Shown piece after piece: positions 56,795-64,000 of a DNA stretch of 64,000 bases. The position numbers and the translations under genes were made by a program. The notes under the pieces were generated by a model. It made no database searches and had not been told where the DNA came from. It saw only the letters and a list, made by a program, of their open reading frames with translations. The first letter of the stretch is position 1; each line of letters opens with the position of its first letter. The DNA lies in NCBI RefSeq assembly GCF_030013905.1, contig NZ_CP124862.1, forward strand, positions 3,413,051 to 3,477,050. Direction: 5' to 3'. Source of the stretch: Petroclostridium sp. X23. GTDB taxonomy: Bacteria; Bacillota; Clostridia; SK-Y3.

Positions 56795-57493
56795 ATGAGC
56801 AGAAAAATACTTGTAGTAGATGATGAGAAACCAATTGTAGATATATTAAGATTTAATTTAAAAAAAGAAGGATATACCATTATAGAGGCCTATGATGGTG
56901 AAGAGGCTGTCAAAAAAGCATTGAATGAAAATCCGGATCTGATATTATTGGATGTGATGCTGCCAAAAATGGACGGGTTTGCCGTATGTAAAAAGGTTAG
57001 AGAAAAAAGCGATACCCCCATTCTCATGCTTACGGCAAGGGAAGAAGAAGTAGATAAGGTGCTTGGCCTTGAATTGGGTGCTGATGATTATATCACAAAG
57101 CCCTTTAGTGTGAGAGAATTGATGGCAAGAGTAAAGGCTAATCTTAGAAGGGTAAGTGCCGATACTGCTGCTGCTAGCGGTGGACAATCAAGTATTGCCG
57201 TAGACAAACTTGTGATCGATATGGAACGTTATGAAGTAAAAAAAGAAGGAAGCATACTAGAACTTACATTGAGAGAGTTTGAGCTGCTTAGGTTTCTTTC
57301 AACGCAGCCTACTAAAATCTTTTCAAGGGAAAATCTTCTTGAGAAGGTATGGGGTTATGAATATTATGGAGATGTACGGACCGTTGATGTAACCGTAAGA
57401 AGGCTTAGAGAAAAAATAGAAGATAACCCGAGCAACCCACAGTATATCATGACCAAAAGAGGAGTAGGATATTACTTCAACAATAATTTTTAG
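56795..57493 (+). CDS. walR: Response regulator WalR (YycF)
   Basis: 232 residues from ATG 56795; an adjacent ATG at 56792 is only 2 bases from GGAGG, so the second is favoured. The receiver domain opens '[17 protein letters not shown]' and has the phosphorylated Asp in '[13 protein letters not shown]' (about 52) and the Lys in '[10 protein letters not shown]'. An OmpR-type winged-helix domain follows (about 130-230; '[20 protein letters not shown]', '[16 protein letters not shown]'). With walK, yycH, yycI and walJ after it the identity as WalR, the regulator of wall metabolism, is firm. Its likely sites TGTWAH-N5-TGTWAH occur several times in this window. Confidence 0.95.
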   Translation: MSRKILVVDDEKPIVDILRFNLKKEGYTIIEAYDGEEAVKKALNENPDLILLDVMLPKMDGFAVCKKVREKSDTPILMLTAREEEVDKVLGLELGADDYITKPFSVRELMARVKANLRRVSADTAAASGGQSSIAVDKLVIDMERYEVKKEGSILELTLREFELLRFLSTQPTKIFSRENLLEKVWGYEYYGDVRTVDVTVRRLREKIEDNPSNPQYIMTKRGVGYYFNNNF

Positions 57494-57504
57494 GGCGGAT
57501 GGGA

Positions 57505-59256
57505 ATGTTTAAGAGTATTCAGTGGAAACTGGTAATGATGTTTGTTCTTCTTGTGATCTCTGTCATTATTGTAGTCGGAATATACTTGTCCAGCAGCGTA
57601 ACAAGCTTTTACCACGATGATTTTAAGAAAAAAATGGACAGGGTCTTTAATAATGATGATATAGACTTTTCCGGTGCTGCTGTTAGTACCGATCAATTGG
57701 ATAAAGTGTTAAAAAGCTTTATCGGAATGTTGGGAATTGACACCTACCGCAATTATTTTATATTAAACCCGTTGGGAGGGGTATACCAGTCATCCAATAT
57801 GGAGCTGGCGGGAGATCTTGAGTATACCCCCAATATGATCAGGGCGATGCGGGGCAAAAAAACCGTAGATGTTAAGAATAATAAGGATTATATGGATTAT
57901 GCCATTCCGATTATGGAGCGTGGAAAAACCAAATTCATTATATATATAAGAGATGAAAAGAATGACCTCAATGAAATGACAAGCGAGCTGTTTAATATTA
58001 TTCTCAAAGCGTTAGCTGTCGGGCTAGGCGTTTCAATGATTATGGGTTATTTTTTATCCAGTACCATCACCATACCTATTGCATCATTGACAAAAAAAGC
58101 TGAGAAAATGGCTGCCGGTGATTTTGAACAAATGCTGGAAGCAAAATCCGATGATGAGATAGGAAAGCTGACCAATACTTTTAATTATATGGCATCAGAG
58201 CTAAAACATACACTGGAAGAAATCGCAAGTGAGAAGAATAAGGCTGAAACCATACTGTTGAATATGACAGATGGGGTAATGGCATTTAATGTTGATGGCA
58301 CTTTGATTCATGCAAATCCTGTATCCAGAAATATATTGAACATACAAACATTCGATGATAAAGAAGCAAATTTTGATGAGTTTTTTAAAAGTCTAAATGC
58401 AGATATTTCCATAGGAGAATTAATATATCTTGATAATAATAAAACATTGGAACGTGAAATTGAGATAAATGATGTGCACTTGAAAGCTTCATTTGCAGCT
58501 TTCAAGGTAGAAAAAGAAAAAGTGGGCGGTGTAGTGGTAGTGCTGCAGGATATCACTGAACAGCAAAAACTGGACGCTGCAAGACGGGAATTTGTTGCCA
58601 ACGTATCCCATGAACTTAGAACGCCGCTGACATCTATCAAGAGTTATGCGGAGACGCTGTTGGATGGAGCCTTAGACGATCGGGAAACAGCGGTAAGCTT
58701 TTTGAAAGTTGTAAATAACGAATCTGACCGTATGACCAGATTGGTCAAAGATCTGTTAATTCTGTCCAGGCTGGGTGATAAACAAGTACAGTGGAACAAG
58801 ACGTATTTCTCAATGAAAAAGCTTATAGATGAAGTGGTAGAAAAGCTCACATTAAGTGCTAAACATCGGAAGCATAGGCTTACTTTTACTTTGGTCAGCT
58901 CTCTGCCTGATATCTACGGGGACAGAGACAGGATAGAGCAGGTGTTAAAGAATATTGTTTCCAATGCGATAAAATATACCCCGGACGGAGGAGAAATATC
59001 CATATTTGCCGGCTGTGTATATAATGAGGTGTATGTTAAAATTAAAGATAGCGGTATAGGGATACCGAAAGAAGACCTTTCCAGGATATTTGAGAGATTT
59101 TACAGAGTGGATAAAGCACGCTCCAGAGAGATGGGCGGTACCGGTCTTGGATTGGCGATTGCAAAAGAGATTGTGCTTGCTCATAATGGGACCCTCTCCA
59201 TAGACAGCGAACTGGATAAGGGAACTGAAGTAACCATCAAAATACCTGTAGCTTGA
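57505..59256 (+). CDS. walK: Sensor histidine kinase WalK (YycG)
   Basis: 583 residues from ATG 57505; ATG 57499 touches the AGGGCGG ribosome site and is less likely. Two membrane helices (about 10-30 and 170-192) flank an extracellular domain. They are followed by HAMP (about 193-245), PAS (about 255-350; 'MTDGVMAFNVDGTLIHANPV'), HisKA with the phosphorylated His in 'VANVSHELRTPLTSIKSYA' (about 367-370) and HATPase_c ('NIVSNAIKYTPDGG', 'GTGLGLAIAKEI'). The architecture is that of WalK. It senses the state of wall synthesis and phosphorylates WalR. It begins 11 bp after walR. Confidence 0.95.
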   Translation: MFKSIQWKLVMMFVLLVISVIIVVGIYLSSSVTSFYHDDFKKKMDRVFNNDDIDFSGAAVSTDQLDKVLKSFIGMLGIDTYRNYFILNPLGGVYQSSNMELAGDLEYTPNMIRAMRGKKTVDVKNNKDYMDYAIPIMERGKTKFIIYIRDEKNDLNEMTSELFNIILKALAVGLGVSMIMGYFLSSTITIPIASLTKKAEKMAAGDFEQMLEAKSDDEIGKLTNTFNYMASELKHTLEEIASEKNKAETILLNMTDGVMAFNVDGTLIHANPVSRNILNIQTFDDKEANFDEFFKSLNADISIGELIYLDNNKTLEREIEINDVHLKASFAAFKVEKEKVGGVVVVLQDITEQQKLDAARREFVANVSHELRTPLTSIKSYAETLLDGALDDRETAVSFLKVVNNESDRMTRLVKDLLILSRLGDKQVQWNKTYFSMKKLIDEVVEKLTLSAKHRKHRLTFTLVSSLPDIYGDRDRIEQVLKNIVSNAIKYTPDGGEISIFAGCVYNEVYVKIKDSGIGIPKEDLSRIFERFYRVDKARSREMGGTGLGLAIAKEIVLAHNGTLSIDSELDKGTEVTIKIPVA

Positions 59257-59289
59257 TTTTTTAGACATGTAAATTTTTCTTAATTCTGA

Positions 59290-59322
59290 TGTAACCCAAT
59301 TGTAACAATAATATTGTATAAT
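59290..59322 (+). promoter_or_regulatory. WalR box plus -10 element upstream of the extra wal-locus gene
   Basis: TGTAAC-CCAAT-TGTAAC (59290-59306), an exact WalR consensus, followed 10 bases later by TATAAT (59317-59322). The box occupies the place of a -35 element, as expected for an activator-dependent promoter, suggesting feedback within the wal locus. Confidence 0.6.
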
Positions 59323-59362
59323 ATATATGTAAATGTATAGTTATATACGAAGGGGTGAAGTG

Positions 59363-59863
59363 ATGGTTAAGCGCCTGATACAAGCTTTTATAGTGACGAT
59401 GGCATTATCGGTTGCAACGGTTGGTTTTGCAGCTCCCGATGCAATGGAAATAGACGATGACGGCACTGTAGATGATCTTATCACTATAATTAGTCCGGCA
59501 GAAGAAAATGTTACGACTTATAACGAAGTAGAGCCTATTTCGGTTTCAGGACGAGAAGGGGTTTCGATAGCTGTTTATGTATATGATAATGGAAGCAGTA
59601 AATATAGGAACATCATGTTAAAAGATGATGAGGGAGAACTGGTAAATGAAATCGAGCTGGGGGCATCCGGATTATTTGCTCAAGAGCTGGATTTAGTTGA
59701 AGGCGTTAATCAGTTTGCACTAAGGGCCCAGTTAAGTGATGAAGTCTATCAAGTAGAGAAGATAGGATTTACGCTTATGAAAGCATTGGCGGATAAAATT
59801 AAAGGGCTTCCTACAGGTTACTATAGAGAATATAAAGATCTGCTAAAGAACGCAAACAAGTAG
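59363..59863 (+). CDS. Exported protein of unknown function in the wal operon
   Basis: 166 residues from ATG 59363 (AAGGGGTG about 5 bases upstream). A signal peptide, 'IQAFIVTMALSVATVGFAAP', is followed by an acidic stretch and a beta-rich domain: 'LITIISPAEENVTTYNEVEP', 'ISVSGREGVSIAVYVYDNGS', 'LVEGVNQFALRAQLSDEVYQ'. The pattern 'I..P....t.....i.vSG.......v.vy.ng.' resembles small Ig-like domains used for protein binding. It lies between walK and yycH, where B. subtilis has no gene, and has its own WalR box and -10. It could modulate WalK from outside, but this is inference from position. Confidence 0.75.
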   Translation: MVKRLIQAFIVTMALSVATVGFAAPDAMEIDDDGTVDDLITIISPAEENVTTYNEVEPISVSGREGVSIAVYVYDNGSSKYRNIMLKDDEGELVNEIELGASGLFAQELDLVEGVNQFALRAQLSDEVYQVEKIGFTLMKALADKIKGLPTGYYREYKDLLKNANK

Positions 59864-59908
59864 AAGACGAGTCGCAACCGCAGCGTATAGTATGGGAGAT
59901 TGATAATT

Positions 59909-61354
59909 TTGAATAAAGAAAAACTAAAGACGCTAATACTTATTTTGCTGGTTGTAAATAGCTTAGTCCTTACATCGAGAATATGGCTTAATGAAAAATT
60001 ATGGTCGAATGACTATAATTTTTTTGCTAATTGGAGAAATGTGGTTGTTGATGTTGTTCCATGGTTAGGTCAGAATATGAAAGAAGAAGCATCTACAGAT
60101 GCTAGTTCGTATTTATCATTAAAGATTGTAGTCAATTATGGGAATAGTAATAGGGTTGTTTATGTAAATGGGCAAGAAGTATATGATGAATATCTGAATG
60201 AAATTTCAAAGATTATGGAGAAACTATTAAAAGGAGAAACAGAATTAAAAAATCAGCAAAGTCAATTAAAGGATGAGTGGGTAAATGCGTTAAAGCAGAA
60301 ATCTCTTTTGATTGATTTGGATACACCGTATAGAATGAAGCATATGGCACAGTTCTTAGGGATAAAGGAGACACCCTTGTCGGGTTATATAAAAGAGGCT
60401 AAGGAGCTTATTATAGTTCCGGGAGATACCATTTCCGGCAGCATTACTGTTCTAGTAAGAAATGCTCAAGATGGTTCGGTTTTTAAGTGCTACTTGAATT
60501 ATGACAAATCAAATATAAACCGATTAATGGAGCAGTACGCTGCAAGTGCTGCTGTAAATCATAGGTTTTCATATGAACTTGGAATGGATAAAATAGTTAA
60601 TGAAAAAATTATAGTAGATTCTTTTGTTCTATTTCCGTTTAGCAAGCAGAAAATCAATGTTTTAGGTGGTATAAATCCCATTCATGATGAAAATGATGTA
60701 AAAAGCATTTTGAGAGCATTTAAGTATAGCACCAATAATTTAAGAAAATATACCGAGATTGATGATACGGTAGTATATGTTGAAAATGACAGTACGCTAA
60801 AAATCCATCCAAATGGATTTATTGAGTATGACGCAGTACAAGAGGGAAAAGGTTTATTGCTCAATAATTTGTCTGCCGCCGGCGAAAGTATACTGCCCAC
60901 TTTTCGGCAATCTCTGGAGATGGCGTTGGATTTTATGAGCTATATTGAGAAAACACATGATATAAAGCTATCTTCTGTTATAGAAGATCCCAATAAATCA
61001 GGAAGCTATAAATTCATTTTCAACTATTATTTTGAGGGATTACAAATCAGAGTGAAGCTGGATGATGTGAAGGCAAGAGATGCTGTGGTTATAGAGATGG
61101 TTAACGGAAGGTTAAAAAGCTATCGTCATTACGCACGGGATTATCAAATTGTAAAAGAAACAGATGTGGGTCTGCCGGTATCTTATGTTATGGATAATAT
61201 TATTAATATGATGAGTGAAAGCCAAGGGCAAGTTAAAATTTCCGATTTATTTTTAGAGTATGAAGAGTCCGGAAGTCAAGAACTGCTTGAACCGTACTGG
61301 GGTGTAAGAATTGAAGGAAGCAAAGATATATTTAAAATACCTGTAGGAAAATAA
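59909..61354 (+). CDS. yycH: WalRK accessory protein YycH
   Basis: 481 residues from TTG 59909; TGGGAG lies 10 bases upstream, and the in-frame TTG at 59900 is too close to it. A single N-terminal membrane helix ('LKTLILILLVVNSLVLTSRI') anchors an exported domain that resembles YycH: 'WSNDYNFFANWRN', 'HPNGFIEYDA' and the C-terminal 'EPYWGVRIEGSKD'. In Bacillus, YycH with YycI interacts with WalK in the membrane and restrains its activity. Position after walK and before yycI supports the name more than sequence detail does. Confidence 0.85.
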   Translation: MNKEKLKTLILILLVVNSLVLTSRIWLNEKLWSNDYNFFANWRNVVVDVVPWLGQNMKEEASTDASSYLSLKIVVNYGNSNRVVYVNGQEVYDEYLNEISKIMEKLLKGETELKNQQSQLKDEWVNALKQKSLLIDLDTPYRMKHMAQFLGIKETPLSGYIKEAKELIIVPGDTISGSITVLVRNAQDGSVFKCYLNYDKSNINRLMEQYAASAAVNHRFSYELGMDKIVNEKIIVDSFVLFPFSKQKINVLGGINPIHDENDVKSILRAFKYSTNNLRKYTEIDDTVVYVENDSTLKIHPNGFIEYDAVQEGKGLLLNNLSAAGESILPTFRQSLEMALDFMSYIEKTHDIKLSSVIEDPNKSGSYKFIFNYYFEGLQIRVKLDDVKARDAVVIEMVNGRLKSYRHYARDYQIVKETDVGLPVSYVMDNIINMMSESQGQVKISDLFLEYEESGSQELLEPYWGVRIEGSKDIFKIPVGK

Positions 61355-61372
61355 AGATTTGAGGGAAGGATT

Positions 61373-62233
61373 ATGTATTGGTCTAGGGTAAAAACCATTC
61401 TGATCATCTTGTTTTTATGTATTAATATTATATTATTGGTGAATATGATGGTATCTGTCAATCAGACGATTACCATTAGTGCTGATGTCGTGGAAGATAC
61501 TGTTGAGGTATTAAAAAGAAATGGTATAGGAATAGACCCAAGCATCATTCCTACCAAAATGCGTAATATGCCGTCACTTGAAATTGAGAACCCTGTACAG
61601 CACCCGTCTGAGCTAGCTGAGACCATGTTTGGGGCAGGGTTTGAACAACAGGAGGAAGAGAATAAATATAAGTTTGTTTTAAATAATAAGATACTAGAGG
61701 TACATGGGTGTGAATTTATCTATACAGATCCGGAACCGGATATGGATATGATAGATCTCAATGATGCAAACGCGGTAAGTTATGCAAAAGAGGCACTGGA
61801 AGAATTCAAGTTCGATTTAAAATATGCTTCGCCGGGTATAGTAAGAAAAATAAATGATGATGAGTTCGCAGTGACTTTCCGGCAGAAGTTCGAAAAAAGG
61901 GATGTTTTTAGTAATCATATTACTGTTATCCTTTCGTCAAAAGGTGTAACCAATATAAAAGGATATTGGTTACTACCAAAGCGCTTTACGTCGGAAAAGC
62001 TGCCGGTATATCATATTACCGGCATCCTGATTGATTTTATCAAGAATCCGGACAGACCGCAGGATCAAAACAGTACCATTACAGGCATTACATTAGGATA
62101 CTATCGTGTAGATACCAATAAAGTATATATAAAAAATACGACAGGCAAACCTGTATGGCGAATCTCAACCGGAGATGGCAAATCCTATTATTACGATGGG
62201 GCAACAGGAAATTATATGGGGATGGAAAATTAA
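61373..62233 (+). CDS. yycI: WalRK accessory protein YycI
   Basis: 286 residues with one N-terminal membrane helix ('IILFLCINIILLVNMMVS', about 11-28) and an exported domain of the YycI/YycH fold. Recognisable parts are 'YWSRVKTILIILFLCINI' at the start and 'GYYRVDTNKVYIKNTTGKPV' plus 'YYYDGATGNY' near the end. It begins 18 bp after yycH, behind GAGGGAAGG. With YycH it forms the membrane complex that tunes WalK. The length and topology match the family. Confidence 0.87.
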   Translation: MYWSRVKTILIILFLCINIILLVNMMVSVNQTITISADVVEDTVEVLKRNGIGIDPSIIPTKMRNMPSLEIENPVQHPSELAETMFGAGFEQQEEENKYKFVLNNKILEVHGCEFIYTDPEPDMDMIDLNDANAVSYAKEALEEFKFDLKYASPGIVRKINDDEFAVTFRQKFEKRDVFSNHITVILSSKGVTNIKGYWLLPKRFTSEKLPVYHITGILIDFIKNPDRPQDQNSTITGITLGYYRVDTNKVYIKNTTGKPVWRISTGDGKSYYYDGATGNYMGMEN

Positions 62234-62381
62234 GTAATGTATTTTTTGAGGAATAAATGCATGTTTTTCTACAACAGTGATATTTTATAGGAAAAATTAT
62301 CTAGTTAAAAATTGTTCTTTAAATCATTCGTGTACAGTGATATAATATAAACATTGAAAAAAGCAAGGGTAGGTGTATGCC

Positions 62382-63638
62382 TTGGAAAAACTCGTGATTA
62401 CAGGAGGCAATAAACTGAAGGGGGAAGTCACTGTCAGTGGTGCAAAGAACGCAGTTGTTGCTATTATTCCTGCAGCGCTTCTGGTAGAGGGTGTGTGCAG
62501 GATAGAAAATGTTCCGGACATAAATGATGTGACCGTAATTGTGGATATGCTGAAGCAGCTTGGATCCGCAGTGAATTACATAAATAATAATACTATAGAA
62601 ATAGATTGCTCGGTAGTAAATAGTTATACAGCACCATATGAGATGGTAAAGAAAATGCGCGCCTCCTATTATCTGTTAGGTGCGCTATTAGGGCGCTTTA
62701 ATAAAGCAGAAGTTGCTTTTCCCGGCGGGTGTGATTTTGGGGTGAGACCTATTGATCAACATATTAAGGGATTCGAAGCGTTGGGTGTAAAAGTGGAAAT
62801 GGAGCATGGTGTAATCCATGCATGTACCGATAAAATAGCAGCAGCGCAAATATACATGGATGTGGTAAGTGTAGGAGCTACCATAAACGTAATGCTTGCG
62901 GCCGTTAAAGCAGATGGGATCACTATCATCGAGAATGCGGCAAAAGAGCCCCATATCGTAGACGTAGCGAACTTTTTGAATGCGATGGGTGCCAATATCA
63001 GAGGTGCCGGAACAGATGTGATTAAAGTCAAAGGAGTAGACAAGCTCACAGGAGGGACTTATTCTATTATTCCCGACCAGATTGAAGCGGGCACGTTTAT
63101 GATTGCAGCGGCAGCTTCCGGAGGGGATGTTGTAGTTAAGAATGTTATCCCAAAACATCTGGAGTCAATTACAGCAAAGTTGATCGAAATGAATGTGAAT
63201 GTAGATGAATATGATGATGCAGTCAGGGTATGGAGAACAGATAAACTTTTAAAAGCGAATGTAAAAACACTGCCTTACCCTGGATTTCCTACCGACTTAC
63301 AACCCCCCGTTGCCGTTTTATTAGCGATGGCCGAAGGCACAAGCATTGTAACCGAAGGGGTATGGGATTCTCGATTCCAGTATATAGATGAATTGAAGCG
63401 TATGGGTGCCAATATAAAGGTAGAAGGAAGAGTTGCTGTGATAGAAGGCGTGGCAAAATTGTCAGGTGCTCCTGTAAAAGCAACGGACCTTCGTGCCGGT
63501 GCGGCAATGGTTATCGCAGGTATAGTGGCCGACGGGATTACTGAAGTACACGACCTCAAACATATCGACCGAGGGTATGAAAACTTTGAAGCAAAACTTC
63601 TCAGTCTCGGAGCGGATATTAAGAGAATAAAAATATGA
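62382..63638 (+). CDS. murA: UDP-N-acetylglucosamine 1-carboxyvinyltransferase
   Basis: 418 residues from TTG 62382, chosen because AGGGTAGGTG lies about 7 bases upstream; an in-frame GTG at 62373 sits on that site. The enzyme transfers enolpyruvate to UDP-GlcNAc, the first committed step of peptidoglycan synthesis. The start '[20 protein letters not shown]', the catalytic '[15 protein letters not shown]' (Lys-Asn pair), '[15 protein letters not shown]' with the fosfomycin-target Cys, and '[17 protein letters not shown]' are all present. The Cys predicts fosfomycin sensitivity at the enzyme level. It lies between yycI and walJ, so wall synthesis and wal control genes are contiguous here. Confidence 0.95.
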   Translation: MEKLVITGGNKLKGEVTVSGAKNAVVAIIPAALLVEGVCRIENVPDINDVTVIVDMLKQLGSAVNYINNNTIEIDCSVVNSYTAPYEMVKKMRASYYLLGALLGRFNKAEVAFPGGCDFGVRPIDQHIKGFEALGVKVEMEHGVIHACTDKIAAAQIYMDVVSVGATINVMLAAVKADGITIIENAAKEPHIVDVANFLNAMGANIRGAGTDVIKVKGVDKLTGGTYSIIPDQIEAGTFMIAAAASGGDVVVKNVIPKHLESITAKLIEMNVNVDEYDDAVRVWRTDKLLKANVKTLPYPGFPTDLQPPVAVLLAMAEGTSIVTEGVWDSRFQYIDELKRMGANIKVEGRVAVIEGVAKLSGAPVKATDLRAGAAMVIAGIVADGITEVHDLKHIDRGYENFEAKLLSLGADIKRIKI

Positions 63639-63667
63639 ACCTGTAAACTTTTTTGAAAGGATCAATT

Positions 63668-64000
63668 ATGATAACATTCTGTTCATTATTTAGCGGCAGC
63701 AGTGGAAATTCTATATATTTAGCCAGTGAAAACACTAAAATATTGATTGATTGTGGAGTGAGCGGCAAGCGTATTGCCGCTTCTTTAGCAACTATGGATA
63801 TTCAAGCATCGGAAATAGATGCTATTTTTGTAACCCATGAGCACAAGGACCATACCCATGCGGTAGGGATTATGTCCAGGCGGTATGACATACCCATCTA
63901 TGCGAATGAAAATACCTGGTCGGGTATGCAGGGCGATCTCGGAAACATAAAGACGGAGAATAAAAAAGTCTTTGATACTCACAAAGAAATTTGCATAAAA
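63668..64000 (+). CDS. walJ: MBL-fold hydrolase WalJ/YycJ (3' end outside window)
   Basis: The first 111 codons of a metallo-beta-lactamase-fold protein, open to the window edge. It begins 'MITFCSLFSGSSGNSIYLAS' and has the zinc motif 'IFVTHEHKDHTHAVGIMSRR' (His-x-His-x-Asp-His), as in YycJ/WalJ, the last conserved member of the walRK-yycHI locus in Firmicutes. ATG 63668 follows GAAAGGATC. WalJ has been linked to coordination of division and replication in streptococci and to exonuclease activity in relatives; its role here is not shown. The C-terminal half is missing, so completeness cannot be judged. Confidence 0.92.
   Translation, partial: MITFCSLFSGSSGNSIYLASENTKILIDCGVSGKRIAASLATMDIQASEIDAIFVTHEHKDHTHAVGIMSRRYDIPIYANENTWSGMQGDLGNIKTENKKVFDTHKEICIK

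Overview
The window looks like a chromosomal segment of a low-to-moderate GC, spore-forming, anaerobic Firmicute of class Clostridia. The signs are germination genes (sleB end, ypeB), an alpha/beta-type spore DNA-binding protein, strong GGAGG ribosome sites with many GTG and TTG starts, an oxygen-defence set typical of anaerobes (rubrerythrin-like protein, rubredoxin, flavodiiron protein), many SLH and copper-amine-oxidase-type 'stalk' surface proteins, and a complete walRK-yycH-yycI region. I cannot name a species from sequence alone. I found no rRNA, tRNA or CRISPR array.

Layout. 1-2.1 kb: sleB (3' part), ypeB and a SASP gene. 2.3-6.7 kb: ddl, murI, a DUF1934/YwiB gene and argS. 6.9-22.5 kb: a block of five exported proteins, two with SLH domains and two very large (1278 and 2193 aa, Ig-like and IPT/TIG modules), apparently a multi-subunit cell-surface structure. 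22.6-24.4 kb: an IS1182-like element beside a tiny minus-strand gene. 24.6-29.8 kb: a GerMN lipoprotein, rubrerythrin-like protein, rubredoxin, flavodiiron protein and an H-NOX chemoreceptor whose residues fit an O2-binding sensor. 30.2-34.1 kb: a small membrane protein, then cyanophycinase and cyanophycin synthetase. 34.4-38.9 kb: an acidic stalk protein, pyrG, a frameshifted PD-(D/E)XK-like gene and a four-helix-bundle gene. 39.2-53.8 kb: two inverted paralogous stalk/S-layer-like proteins flanking a stalk-TolC fusion, an efflux adaptor, a methyltransferase and an SLH-PEBP fusion; then an SLH protein and an M1-type peptidase. 54.0-64.0 kb: an M23 peptidase, a peptidase-MA-like protein, walR, walK, an extra exported-protein gene, yycH, yycI, murA and the start of walJ/yycJ.

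How it fits together. The dominant theme is the cell envelope: peptidoglycan precursor synthesis (ddl, murI, murA), wall hydrolysis and its control (M23 peptidase, WalRK and accessories), and a large set of S-layer-attached proteins. Four sequences that match the published WalR box exactly lie upstream of four exported-protein genes in this window (6888, 39229, 54033, 59363), so a WalR surface regulon is a reasonable hypothesis. The second theme is oxygen handling, in which an H-NOX receptor could couple O2 sensing to behaviour next to the detoxification enzymes.

The intergenic spaces are unusually rich in short repeats: arrays of 7-base units (GTGAATA, GTGAACN, GTGGGGA), often as inverted pairs; a four-copy family of GC-rich hairpins with a shared tail; two large back-to-back perfect hairpins near 50.1 kb; and a 167-bp palindromic MITE-like element near 47.3 kb. 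All functional assignments rest on reading the protein sequences and recalled family motifs; no database search was run.
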